DNA from: Mesostigma viride
Lineage: Eukaryota; Streptophyta; Mesostigmatophyceae; Mesostigmatales; Mesostigmataceae
Direction of reading: 5' to 3'
DNA length: 64,000 bases
Assembly (NCBI GenBank): GCA_009746045.1
Contig: RPFO01000041.1
Coordinates: 3,521,661-3,585,660 of the forward strand
Part shown: positions 32,963-44,199 of the stretch, in pieces
How positions within the stretch are numbered: the stretch's first letter is position 1
How the letters are laid out: each line of letters starts with the position of its first letter
Position numbers and translations under genes: made by a program
Notes under the pieces: model-generated
Seen by the model: the letters and a program-made list of their open reading frames with translations, nothing else
Database searches by the model: none
What the model was told of the DNA's origin: nothing

Positions 32963-33586
32963 CAGCAGGCCTCATATCAATCTCAGGTCCTGGTGACAAT
33001 GCAAACATCCTGTGCAGCAGATGGGCCCCAAAAGGGGAGCCAATCTCATACAGGCTAGGGCGCAACTGAGATATAAGAGTCACCTCCTCCACAAAGCCCT
33101 CAGAGCCCGGCCACCTCGCCCTCCTCCCTGTTGAGTGCAGTCAACGCCTTGTCCAAGGTCGCACAGTGGTCACAGCTAGGGTCCCATGCACTTCCTATGG
33201 TCCACATAGGCCACCACATTCTTGACAGGTGCCACATGACAAGGAGTCTGAATAATGGGTGTGCTGCTGGAGCTGAGAACCATGCTGGAACAACCCCCCA
33301 CCTGAGGCTGAGACAGAGACAACCCTTGAAGGACCTCATACAGCTTGTCCTGCTTGGAGATCACAGAGTGAATGAGCTTGTTGATAGCATCCATCTGCTG
33401 ACCCCTCCTAAGATCCCTCCTGACAATGGTGTCAAACAAGGCCTCCACATGGTTCATGAGGGTGGAAGTCTCTGGATTCATACCAAGATCACCTTCCTTC
33501 GTCGTGGAGTGTCCCACAGCAAGGGTGGTGTCAAAAGCCTCCTCCTCCATCTGGGAACCACACACAGCATGCACAGGAAAATTCAT
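32963..33586 (-). pseudogene. Gypsy chromovirus C-terminal/3' region
   Basis: Directly after the stop that follows PLPTSQD (about 33590), the same strand stays open with MEEEAFDTTLAVGHSTTKEG, MNHVEALFDTIVRRDLRR and QDKLYEVLQGLSLSQ, a helical segment. A second frame contains DHCATLDKALTALNREEGE. This is probably a C-terminal extension of Pol, or a small ORF, separated by mutations. Confidence 0.5.
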
Positions 33587-36500
33587 CCATTAGTCCTGAG
33601 ATGTAGGAAGGGGAGCAGTAGACCTCACCAACTCAATGTACCAAAGAGGAAGGGTGAGGCCATGCTGCTCAGTGGCAGTACTCCTGGACCACCTCATATA
33701 GCAATGAGTCAAGTCAGACAACCACAGCCACGTGGAAGTGGACTCCAACTCCCCTTTCCAATGCACCTTGAACTGGAGCTGCTTAGTCCTACCCTTGCCT
33801 TTAACCCTGTGGGCCAACAACTGCTCCACTTCATATATCTTCTCCCCCTTAGGATCCAACTCACAGGGTAAGGGAGCAGAGAGGCGACCCAGCAAGGTGT
33901 TACGTTTGTACAACTTGAGCTGAGCCAGGTGGAACACATTGATTGTTCTTGAGCCTCCAGTGGGAGGGCACCTGGACTTGCACCACTGTCCCGTGGTGAA
34001 AGGTTTCCAGCACAGGAAATGATCCCAACCACAAGGGCTGGAGCTTCCTGCATTGCTCCTTTTCAGGTATAGCACACGGTTAGCCTCAACAAGCACCAAG
34101 TCACCAGGGGCAACAAAAGTGTGAGTAGCCAGCATCTGTTGCCAGGCATTGTTCAAGTACTTGTCTTGCATGGGCCTGCAGCATCTGAGCAGCAACAACA
34201 CTATGAGCCTCCTGAAAGGATGCTATCAGTTGTTGTACTGAGGCTAAACGTCTTCTGAAGGGACCTTCAGCATCCCTGTCAGGCAGCTCAAGGTCAAATG
34301 GGGTCAGAGGGCACTGGCCATGATGACAGATGACAAAGGGAGACATAACTTGTGGGGGGCTAGGGGTGATCGAGTTGTTGATAGCAAACTCAATGGAGGG
34401 AAGTTTCCTGTCCCATTCTTTGTTGTCATGGGTACAGTAATGCTTCTGGCATTCCCGCACAATGCGGTTCAGCCTCTCCACTGCCCCCGTACTGGCACAC
34501 CTGTAAGCCACCCCAAATGCCAACTTGGTGTCCAGAATGTCAAAAAAAGACTTCCAGAACCCAGACATCCACAAGGGATCCTGGTCAGTAATGATCACCC
34601 GTGGCATGCCATGCAACCTGTACACCTCCTTCATGAACAGTTCTACACACTGGGCAGCAGTCAGATGGGCATTACAGGGGATGAGATGGCACATCCTAGA
34701 GAGCCTGTCCATCACCACCAATATCCTGTCATTACCAGCATCAGACATAGGCAAGCCACAGACGAAGTCCATTGTCACACTGATCCAGGGTCTCAAAGGG
34801 ATAGGCTGCCATGGCCATGGGAAAGATGGGTACAGCCTGCGTCCTAACCTTGTAATTCCTTTGACAGGAATCACAAGTGGCCACATATGTAGTAGGCTCT
34901 GATCTCACGAAACATTCCAGGCCACCAAAACCTCTCTTGTACCTCGTGGAGAAGCTTGGCATACCCAGGGTGGCACGCAGTCACATCATCATGAAAGCAA
35001 TGCAACACGGTAGGAATGGCCATTTCTGGCACATATACTTTCCTGGTCACTACATGATCAGCGTCCTGGGTGTGGACATAGAGGACCCCCTCCCAATACT
35101 CCACCGGCCTATTACCAAAACTTCCCTCCTGGATAGCCTTAGTGGCCAGATCCTCAGTCTTGGTGAAAGCCTTGATCACATCTAGCAGGGCAATACTCAT
35201 AGGATTGGGCAAGACTAGCTGTTTGTCTGGCCCTAAGGGCTGCAATTGCAGCACCTCGTCCTCCTGCATGTGACCAGTGACTAAATGCTTGGATGACAGA
35301 GCGTCAGCCACAGGCATACGTGACTTCCCTTTGATCTCAGCTGCCAACCTCCTAGACTTGGACAGCATCCCAGGCAGCCTCCAGTATCCACTTCCTGGGC
35401 CTCCTTCCCCCCTTCTTGTGATGAACTACACTTGGCTGCACCGTGGGAGTGAGCTGGCTACCAACAGAAACTCCCCTAGGACTGCCTTGCAGTGACTGGC
35501 CACCCACCTGGACGCCTGTCAACCCTGGGACAGAGCCCTGGTCAACGAGCATCTCGCGACTAGAACTAGCCTCTACAGGGGGTGGACGCAGTTGGGAAGT
35601 TTGCTGACTAGCTGCCTGTGCTCTAGTGACAGCACCACACTCTACCACTGAAACGGCATAGCAGCACAAATGTCCAAATCCTCATGGAACTCCCCCATCA
35701 AATCCTTTCTCCTGGATAGGGCATCTGGCACCACGTTCTGAGAGCCTGGCACGTACTGCACAGAGAAAGGGTAGAACCCCCCTAGATACTCCATCCACCC
35801 TGCCATCCTCTTGCTCATTCTGTTCTGCTCTAGCACGTGCACTAAGGGCCTGTGGTCTGTCATCAGCGTGATAGACTCCTGCCCCTGCCCATCTGTGGCA
35901 CTGCTAGCAACAGAGAACTGAGCCCCCTTCAGCAAATGCTCCCACTTGTGGCACGCCACCACTAAGCCCAACACTGCTCATGCACAGGGTAGATGCGTTC
36001 AGCTGAGCTCATGGTCTTGGACATGTACTGCACTGGCTGTGGCCCATACCCATGGTCTTGCATCAGCACAGCACCTATGGCGCCTTGAGAGGCATCTGAC
36101 CTAACCTGATAAGGTATAGATCAGGATTGGGGCCTACCAGCACAGGGGTGGCGGTGAGCTTCTGCTTCAACAGGTCAAAGGCCTGCTGACACCTATCTGT
36201 CCACTCAAACTGAGCATCCTTCTTGATCAGATCAAGCAAGGGGGTGGAGATGGCAGCCATGTCAGGGATAAAACACCTGTACCACCCCACCATGCCCAGG
36301 AAGGACTTGACGTCATGTGCATGCAGACTGCAACACAGGCCACTCTAGAATGGCAGCAATCTTGGCATTGTCAGGTGTCATACCCATGGAACTCAACTTG
36401 TACCCCAGAAACCCAACCTCATGCCCCCAGTGACTCCACCTTAGACCTCTTGACGGACAAGTGGTACTGCTGAATGACCTTCAGGACTTCCTCCACGTTC

Positions 36501-37063
36501 TCCAGGTGCTCCTTGAAGGTCCTTGAGTGCACCAAGATGTCGTCCATGTAGGCCACCACGCAGGTCCTGAACACAGGTCTTGCAGGATCACACAAGTGGG
36601 CAATGTCCTTGAACCTGGGGTTCCTGAGGTCAGGGGAGATTTGAGGTAATGATTTCCCTGTCAGATGGCCAAAGATAGCGCGTTCACAAACATCTGCATG
36701 GTAGCTGGGCTGTTGGAGGCCCCCATTGGCATCGCAGTCCACTGGAACTGACCCCATGGTGTAGAGAATGCAGTCTTGGGAATGTCTTCTGTGGCTATCC
36801 TGATCTGCCAGAAGGCGTGCCTGAGGTCAAACTTGGTGAAGTAAGACGCTCCAGCTGTCCTCTCTAGCAGCTCATCAATCCTGGGCAGTGGGTATGTACT
36901 TGGACGTCACAGTGACCTTGTTCAGGCCCCTCAAATCAATACACAACCGCCATCCACCATCATGCTTGGGGACAAGCAAACACCCAGAACTGAAGGGACT
37001 ATTGGCAAGAAGAATGAGTCCAGCTTCCAACAACCCTGTCATGGGATCACCTTCAGCTCAGCC
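33587..37063 (-). pseudogene. Ty3/gypsy chromovirus pol (RT-RNaseH-IN-chromodomain)
   Basis: Reading right to left on the minus strand: RT with FTKFDLRHAFWQIRIA, WTAMPMGASNSPATMQMFV and motif C VAYMDDILVHSRT; RNase H (LMTDHRPLVHVLEQNRMS, YVPGSQNVVPDALSRR); integrase zinc region (HCFHDDVTACHPGYAKL, CDSCQRN) and core (VTMDFVCGLPMSDAGNDR, IITDQDPLWMSGFWK, GAVERLNRIVRE); and a C-terminal chromodomain (YEVEQLLAHRVKGKG, FKVHWKGELESTSTWLW). Several frameshifts and stops make it inactive. At 37059-37063 (CAGCC) it is cut by the 15-kb LTR element and continues at 52033. Confidence 0.88.
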
Positions 37064-37765
37064 AGTTAACGTTTTTTAAAAACGCAATGTATAAGGATAT
37101 GGTTGCAATGCAGCAATGTGTGAATGTGGTTGGAACGGAGCTTTGTTAAAATTGGATAATGTTACAGCACTCAGACACTTGAGGCTTAGATACGAGTTTG
37201 CCAAGTCAAGGCAACACACGTGAGGCGGGCTCGCAAGAGATCTGACCTATTGGCACTGGCCTATTCTTTATATACTTGTGCACTGTGCTTTGCTAGGCCT
37301 GAGCAGCCTCGTAGGGCCTGCTCAGTATTAACACCCCCGGTACAGTATTAACAACCTGTACAGCGTCCAGATCCTATACAGTAGGTCTGCCATACAGGCA
37401 CTGTGACCACAGAGTACAGTCCACACAGTGATTATTGCGTCTGCACCCAATAGTCCAGGACTAAGCCTGCGGTACCAACAGACCACAGGTTAAGGTTCCT
37501 ATTTCCTGCGTACGACGTATTAATCCAATACCGTCGTAGGTTCAGCACCTAATTCCTGTCAGCCCAGGAATTACTGTCGACCCCATATGCCGTCGGCAAA
37601 TATTCACGCACGACTTAGAAGAACAGCCGGCTCGCGCTCGCGCGCGACCGGGAAGTCGGAACGCCATAACTTTCTTGATACTTTTCGGAATGAACTCGTT
37701 CCGGTGCCGCTGGAATCGTAGAAACATGCCGAATCAGGAACACGCCAATGCGCTTGGCGTTAACT
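37064..37765 (-). repeat. 3' LTR of the 15-kb element
   Basis: 702 bp with short inverted ends AGTTAACG...CGTTAACT, matching 51331-52032. Its termini do not begin TG and end CA, which is unusual. The nested element at 43433-46441 has ends of the same style (AGTTG...CAACT). Confidence 0.92.
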
Positions 37766-38516
37766 CCAATCCTTTATTTTCTTGAGCTGTAGCAGCTCAC
37801 ACAAGTCTACATACAAACACACACAATGGGTACTGGATATCCTCCCCGACTACAAGTCACAACCCTCTGGGCATGACAGCCAGCTTGGATTCCTTATTGT
37901 ATGTACATAGCACCCATACTGGTTCAGGAGCACAAACAAACTACAATGAGTCCCTATCCCTTCCTGGGAGGCTCGTTGTGTTACCCATGTACAAGAGGTT
38001 GGCCAACTGTGGCAGCCCATAGTAGGTGTTCAGTGAAGAACTTGAGAAGTATGTACAACCTTCAGGACCTTAGGCGAAATCCCACAGATCACCCACAACA
38101 GCTCTTCAGAAAACATTGCTGACCCCCAGACAGGAGTCGGCGCCGGTAAGCTGCCCCTTATCGAACCAGATATAATATCTACGCGAAGCACATGCAAACC
38201 CACAAGCTCCTATACTCATTCCAACCGTGGAAAATCAGGGGACCTGTCGCCACCTCATCCGCATGATGGATGGCTCAGCCAGTTCGTGAAACTCCGCCTT
38301 AAGACGGCACCAGGGGATCGAACCCCGCCCACAAACCACGGATCTGGGGAAACCTCAGACTGAGATGAAGACCCCAGATGGACATCTCTCCAACAGAGAC
38401 AATGTCAGACATTCCCACACCAGAGACAGGTCTCACCCCTCAAGGTGTGCTCAGGATTATGTACAATCAAGCTCCCAGCCTGATATCCAGAGACTTGAGC
38501 ACCCAGCTCTCAGCTT
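37766..38516 (-). other. 3' untranslated part of the 15-kb element
   Basis: Lies between the RNase H stop and the 3' LTR. It holds the purine-rich tract next to the LTR. Near 38290-38330 the minus strand carries GGCGGGGTTCGATCCCCTGG, a B-box/T-arm-like motif with a 5-bp stem (one GU) but no complete tRNA. No gene. Confidence 0.6.
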
Positions 38517-40619
38517 TTAGACAGATAGACCAACTTGGCAGTCAGCATTCATGAGCTTCCTCAGTACAATGTACTGGGCTGGGGCCTTGTGTGGCAGCTT
38601 GGTCAATGCATCAGCAGGGTTTTCCTCGCCAGGGATATGCTTCAAGTCAACCAAACTGGCCAACTCCTTCAGCAACAAATAATCCAGATCCCGGCTTCTG
38701 GCCAGCTGCTTGTGAACAAACTGGACCATACCCATGCTGTCTGTTAGCAACAACGTCTCCATCTGCAAGGACCAAGGGGTAACTGAAGCCAGGTCCAGCA
38801 TTAACTCCTTTATGTACAAACTGGACTGGATCCCCTCACATATGGCCCTGCATTCTGCCACATCTGAACTGATACAGACCCTCTTCCGTAGTCTGCTATA
38901 CCAGCTGAACAAACTTGCCCTGCTCTGATAAAAAGCAAACAGAGCAGCAGATCTTCCCCTGACCTTGGTAACCTGGCGAGCATCCATGGAACTGTCAACA
39001 AAGATCTCCAAGGTGATAGGCTGGGCAAAGTCAATCCCAGACAAAATCAGATCAGGGGTACTCTCCACCAATCGGGCTATGACTCGAGGCTTCTCATCCT
39101 CAAGCACATCATCAGGCATTCTGCTATGGACCATCAAAGACGGACCACAGATGCTGGGAAACCAGGCCCACATGCCTCTCAACTCAGGACCTGCAGCCTG
39201 GGTGATCTTCTCTGGCAAGGCCTTCACAATGGTCTGCTTATAATCTCCTCCAGCCTGAAGCCTGATACTCCACTCCCCATCCCTCTGGAACAGGGTAGCC
39301 TGCATTCCACAGAACACTACAGGTTTGTTGGGTTCCTGCCACAGCTCCTTGCCCAGTGAAAACTTGCCACTGATGACAGGAATAAACTTCTTTAGCCAGG
39401 TCGTGGGGGCTAGCAAATGCAGATCATCTCCATGCAAACTAGCATACACTGGCAGACCCTTCCATTGGGCCAGCAACAAACAGGGATCAACTGAAGACAC
39501 TCTCAAGCCACACTCACTGATCAGAGCTTCCTGCAGCGTGAGCCTCCAGATGATAGGGCTCGACCTGAGTCCTTCCAGGCCCTTCAGAATAACCAGGAAA
39601 TGTTGATGCAGCTCCAGCTTCCAGATAGCAGGCACCTCAACACAATAAGGCTTATCCTGCTTCCACACTCTCCTGGCCACTTCTGGATCAGATTTTAAAA
39701 ATGCCCTCTTGAAGTCCAGCAGCACTGATGACATAGCTGCTCCCCTGTTCAGCAACCCCACGTAGAGACATAGCAAAATTCTCCATGTGTCGTGTAACAT
39801 CCCTGGCGTGTACAGCTCCTCTCCCAGCAGACTCCCCGTGCCGTGATACTCATTCAGGACAGGCCTGACATGGGGCACTGATACCTCATCCACAACCTTC
39901 CTCTTCAGCACAAATCTCAAAGCAAGCTTCCTTGATGCTGGGGGACGCCTGTCTGTTGGTGCAGCACACTTAAACTGCAACCACCCCTCCAATGCCTTGG
40001 AGAAGGCGAGCTTCCAAGCCTCAAACAAAGTAGGCGAGCTCATCTCTTGGACTAGCTGGTCATATGTCAAAGGAGAGTGTGCAGCAAGGCTCCTGTGAGT
40101 TATGCCAATACTGCTGGGGTGCAACACAGCTGGAATCACCAAACTGGCTGCTGGGGGCACCTCCCCTTCATCCCATTTTACACCCTTGACCGGCTTGGCC
40201 CTGCACCTGACTGGAAATGTTGTCCTGAAATTTTCTAGGGGAATCATCCCCCAGCCATCTCTTCTCAGAGCTGTAGCTCTGATAGAAATCCCAGGATTGC
40301 CTAGAAAATTCTGACCCAAAATGACAGGGCCATCATAGTCTTCTAGCACAAGGAAGGTCACATCCACACCCATGACAGGGGCAGTAACCTCTCCCAACAC
40401 CCTTAGATGCGTCCTACCACTGAAGTCAGACACCCAGGGGCAACTTGGTTCACCGACCAGCAGTTTTCCTGTATGCTGAGGTCCCATGACAGAAACCTGT
40501 GCATGGGTATCTACTTCCATGGCAGCTACCTCAGGTTCATCCAACTGGACAAGCTTGGACACCTTTAGGCTCCTTCTTGGCTCTTTGCAAAGCCTGTACA
40601 ATATCTGATAGACGCACAC
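38517..40619 (-). CDS. Protease-like segment, Copia-type RT and RNase H of the 15-kb element
   Basis: An uninterrupted frame of 700 residues. Residues 35-41 MEVDTHAQ and 97-106 GPVILGQNFL match the two conserved blocks of retropepsins, with His in place of Gly in the DTG triad. Copia-type RT follows: LDFKRAFLKSDPEVARRVW near 301-319, GLEGLRSSPIIW near 348-359, and the catalytic box LHGDDLHLL at 395-403 where YVDD is usual. RNase H carries IFVDSSMD, DVAECRA, LLTDSMGMV and IPGEENPADALTK. The absence of stops suggests recent activity. The start is not fixed: the frame is cut upstream by the TIR element, so the true Pol begins further right. Confidence 0.85.
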   Translation of the reverse strand: MCVYQILYRLCKEPRRSLKVSKLVQLDEPEVAAMEVDTHAQVSVMGPQHTGKLLVGEPSCPWVSDFSGRTHLRVLGEVTAPVMGVDVTFLVLEDYDGPVILGQNFLGNPGISIRATALRRDGWGMIPLENFRTTFPVRCRAKPVKGVKWDEGEVPPAASLVIPAVLHPSSIGITHRSLAAHSPLTYDQLVQEMSSPTLFEAWKLAFSKALEGWLQFKCAAPTDRRPPASRKLALRFVLKRKVVDEVSVPHVRPVLNEYHGTGSLLGEELYTPGMLHDTWRILLCLYVGLLNRGAAMSSVLLDFKRAFLKSDPEVARRVWKQDKPYCVEVPAIWKLELHQHFLVILKGLEGLRSSPIIWRLTLQEALISECGLRVSSVDPCLLLAQWKGLPVYASLHGDDLHLLAPTTWLKKFIPVISGKFSLGKELWQEPNKPVVFCGMQATLFQRDGEWSIRLQAGGDYKQTIVKALPEKITQAAGPELRGMWAWFPSICGPSLMVHSRMPDDVLEDEKPRVIARLVESTPDLILSGIDFAQPITLEIFVDSSMDARQVTKVRGRSAALFAFYQSRASLFSWYSRLRKRVCISSDVAECRAICEGIQSSLYIKELMLDLASVTPWSLQMETLLLTDSMGMVQFVHKQLARSRDLDYLLLKELASLVDLKHIPGEENPADALTKLPHKAPAQYIVLRKLMNADCQVGLSV

Positions 40620-40620
40620 C

Positions 40621-42726
40621 CCTAGCCCTTGGATCGTGCTGTCCCCTATTTATAGTGGCCAGTTCAACTCGCCCCTATGAATAGGGGACAGTTGGGAAGC
40701 GGCGCGGCGCGAATGCCAGTAGACATTTCCGTGATCATTTTTAGGTCTGCTGCTAGAGCTAGATGTGTTATACGCCCTGATACCGGACATCACTATGTTC
40801 AGACCAGGTTTACAGGGACTAATTCAGGGCCAAAGTACAGGGGGTACCCAGGTCCACCGGGACGAAAGTGAATGTAAAATAATTACGTACATGCAAATTC
40901 GAGGCTATGGCGGTGCAGAAAACTGATTGGTGTAGGTGCATCGATGCATGGATTCGTTCCAAATTTTGTAGGCATGATTTATACGTTATAAAGATGCTAT
41001 AGCCGCAGTCGCGCAACAACTACGGCTTCGCGCAATCATCTTGGACTGGGTTTTACTGCGTCAATGCGCGTTTATTGTGACGGGAGTGACGATGAAGCTA
41101 GCACTTGTTATAAGCGGCTTTGTCACTGAATATTTCTCATCGAGTACATTTCTTACGATGTATTTCGAATATTTCATTAGTGTTGTGGGCCAGGAAAGTC
41201 TCAACGCATCGGCCCTGTCGTCAGCTTGCTAGCTGTCCGTTAGCCTTATTTTTGCGGTTTTGACCTGGCGCAGTTTAGTGTCCCTGCGGTTACCGTCGAC
41301 AAGGTAAAGTCGTCCTATCATTCGGTAAGTAATCTAGGACTCATTGTCGAAGGTTTGGGATGTCAAAGTCGCTTCTTTGCCACTTTTCACATAATGGTTT
41401 GTGGTAGTGGTTAAGCACAACCATCACAGTCAGATTTTCATCCGTTTTGTTCATGACTGGCTGCGTCTGTACCAAATATACTATAATAAGGATTGTTGAT
41501 ACATGCAAATAAGTTCTATATGGTATCAAGATGGTTTGCACAGCCTAAATTACTCAGAAAAGATGGTGTCCTGGCCAGTTTTTGGTTAGCCTTTTGGCTT
41601 TGTTTGTAATGCAGTTGTGCAGCCACCCCAGCTGTCTTCATGTAACACCTGTGGAGGCCCCTGTGCCTTGCTTGCATACAAAAGAAGGTCAATGCAGTGT
41701 CTCTGTGTATTTTCACCTTAGGCAAGCATATGGAGGTCATTTCTTATGTTGTGGATGCATGGGTTACGTAGCCCCTTGCACACCCTTGCTATGCATGTAT
41801 TTGGGCCTTGGCACAGTATACCTGCTAGTAGACATTGGTAGCCACCACATGGTGGTGTTTTCTTTACAACATCATGAAGTATATAGTTCAAGCTGCGTGT
41901 TAGTGATCATTTTGAGCATTACCCCGCAAGTCACAAGCACCATGTTCACACCTACCGTTGTAATGCCTCTTAGTGCCGAGTTGTCGCCCCATAGCCAGTT
42001 AGCAGCCAATACAGTATGATGAAGCCCAGCATATGATGAGGAGCTACAGTAGCATTGCCAATGATGTAGGCTTACTTTACCTCATTTAGTCTAGCATTGG
42101 CATGTGAGAAAAACTGTGCATGTGGTAGGTTTATGTGGTGGGTAGTCTTTGGCCTTCCCATGCCATGATACGCACGAATGTGACTGTGCATTGGCATGGC
42201 TACCTATGTTTAATCGCTGTTATGGATGTTCTGCTGCAGGCTGAAATTGATTATATAATGCATGTTTGATCATCAATGATGTTTTTTGTTGCTATGGGAT
42301 AAGAATTCTGAGTTGTAATGTCACCAGCCAAACTGGACCCTATTTGTAGTGGCCAGTTATTTTTAGATAGTGCAGCTGGGTCCCTGGGACAACCCATGAT
42401 GTCAGTGTTCAGAAGCCATGCCTGGCTACCCAAGCGACTGCCTTTCCAGTATTGGGAGCAACGGAATTGTTTTGAGGTGTAATAATGCATTATACATGCG
42501 TTTTTTTTCGCACTCGCGCACCCCCCTGAGGGTGGTGCTATATTTAGCACACATAGGACATTGCAACATGACCCATGACATGACCCCCAAGTAAGTCCAT
42601 ATATGTGTGTGCCTTGGTCCCAGTATGGACAGTAAATTGTTATTAGGTTGGTTTGTGGGCATTTTCTTGCAAAGTGCAACTGGCCCCTATTTGTAGTGGC
42701 GAGTTGGACACGATCCAAGGGCTAGG
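40621..42726. mobile_element. Nonautonomous TIR element between IN and PR-RT of the 15-kb element
   Basis: The outermost 18 bp are perfect inverted repeats: CCTAGCCCTTGGATCGTG (40621-40638) and its complement (42709-42726). Inside is a second inverted pair of about 30 bp: CAACTCGCCCCTATGAATAGGGG... near 40664 and the complement of CCCCTATTTGTAGTGGCGAGTTG ending near 42707. The motif CCCCTATTTRTAGTGGCCAGTT occurs again near 40642 and 42338, as subterminal repeats. There is no coding region and no clear TSD. It separates the end of the integrase from the protease/RT frame. Confidence 0.65.
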
Positions 42727-42865
42727 CCTGGTGTCGGGCCGTTCCGGAGGTGCAGCCTGTCCGCCTGCTTGCCCAACCACCGTATGTGAAGGTACCCCAG
42801 GGGCCGGGCCAGGGTCACCCTGAGGGCTCGATACAGCTGTAGCACCCTGATCAGGAAGTTCCACG

Positions 42866-43432
42866 TCACCCCCGCCTTGTACACCAACGGGCACCTGGAA
42901 GAGGACCCTTGATTACCTCCCCGGGGACGGATCTTTGACCAGGACAGACGGTGCACTGCCTGGGAGCCATCAATGGCCACCCAGCATGCTTATGGCCAGC
43001 GGCTTCTACTCGGGTCACCACCCCATCATGCCAGCTGCCACGTTTCCCTGGAAAGCTTGGCTCCTTCCACACAACAACCTGTTGTCCAACGTTAGGTTCT
43101 AGGACACTCCAGCCCTTGTCTTTCTGCCTCAGCTTGAGGAACTTGGCCTCTAGCTTCTCCTTCCATGCCTGCTCAGCATCAGCTGGCAGCATCCTGGTGT
43201 GCAGCATAAGAGGATTGATGGCAATGTCACCAAAGAACATGGGAGTCCTAAGGTTCAGCCTATCCTCCACAGAACGTAGCCATGCAGATGTCACAATGGC
43301 AGACGACGTCCTTGGAATCCTCTCCACCAACAGCACAGTCTTGATCTCTTGGATGGCTCTCTCCACCACCCCTTGCTGGCCGTGGCTCTCCCTGGGTGTA
43401 ATCAGCAACTCTGAAAATTCTGGCAGGTTCTC
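42866..43432 (-). CDS. Integrase, C-terminal half (15-kb element)
   Basis: Continues the integrase core interrupted by the nested Copia-like element: LLITPRESHGQQGVVERAI has the catalytic Glu in the usual HGQQG.VER context, followed by a C-terminal region (NVGQQVVVWKEPSFPGKRGS). If the nested element and one TTCTC are removed, the frame joins that of 46447-46860 without a shift. Confidence 0.8.
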   Translation of the reverse strand, partial: ENLPEFSELLITPRESHGQQGVVERAIQEIKTVLLVERIPRTSSAIVTSAWLRSVEDRLNLRTPMFFGDIAINPLMLHTRMLPADAEQAWKEKLEAKFLKLRQKDKGWSVLEPNVGQQVVVWKEPSFPGKRGSWHDGVVTRVEAAGHKHAGWPLMAPRQCTVCPGQRSVPGEVIKGPLPGARWCTRRG

Positions 43433-43862
43433 AGTTGAATGCCCTTCACCGCTGGCTAGCACGCCGGCGATGGAGACGGGATTTTTGTTGTTTGGGGAAC
43501 CGATTGTGGGAAGGCCGAGCCCGCAGCCGCCACTGATTGCTATTGAACCCTTGCAGCTGGCCAGGCCGCAAGGAGCTCAGCGGCGCGGCGCTAGCCGATA
43601 AGGCATGCTCGAGCCTCTAACCCGAGACTACCGGTAGGCTACCCGATAGTGCATGCTCGAGCCTCTAACCCGAGACTACCGGCACTCAGCGGATCTGTGC
43701 TACCGAGGGCGACGGTTCTCTGACCGTCCCGGCGCGCACTGGCTTCCGTACCTTGCTTAGGCACCGACTAGCATCTAGACACCAATCTTTGATGCCCACC
43801 TGACTAGGCGCCCAGGCCGGCGACTACCGGCCAGCGGATAGATGCCACTCGGGAGCACAACT
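43433..43862 (-). repeat. 3' LTR of the nested Copia-like element
   Basis: 430 bp, identical to 46012-46441 except for about three transitions. Ends AGTTG...CAACT. Confidence 0.92.
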
Positions 43863-44199
43863 CCCATACTTTCTTTTTAAATAATTATCATAAATTATGT
43901 AAAGCGAGGGGCAATAGGGTAGCACTGACCCTACGTACGTTCAAGTAGAGAAACACGTAACGGCACACTGGCCGTCCCCAAATCCTAAACCCCAAGGAGG
44001 GTGCCCTACGCTGGGATCTGAGCACGCCAAAAACACCCGGGCTTTGCTCCCGGCCTCCTTTTCTACTTGGGTGCAACTGCACCACATGCATCATTATTAG
44101 GCACACTGGCCGTCTGTCAGGTCTAGGGAAATGTATTCACAGATGAAAGAAGCGCCCATTCCCATGCAAAAAGACGACAGGTCACACGGTAAAAAAAAC

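Noticed and set aside
38275-38345. tRNA gene on the minus strand (GGTTCGATCCC)
   Set aside because: Only a T-arm-like stem is present; no acceptor partner, D arm or anticodon arm could be drawn.
40621-42726. Treating the 18-bp arms as an ordinary target-site duplication
   Set aside because: The arms are inverted, not direct, relative to each other.
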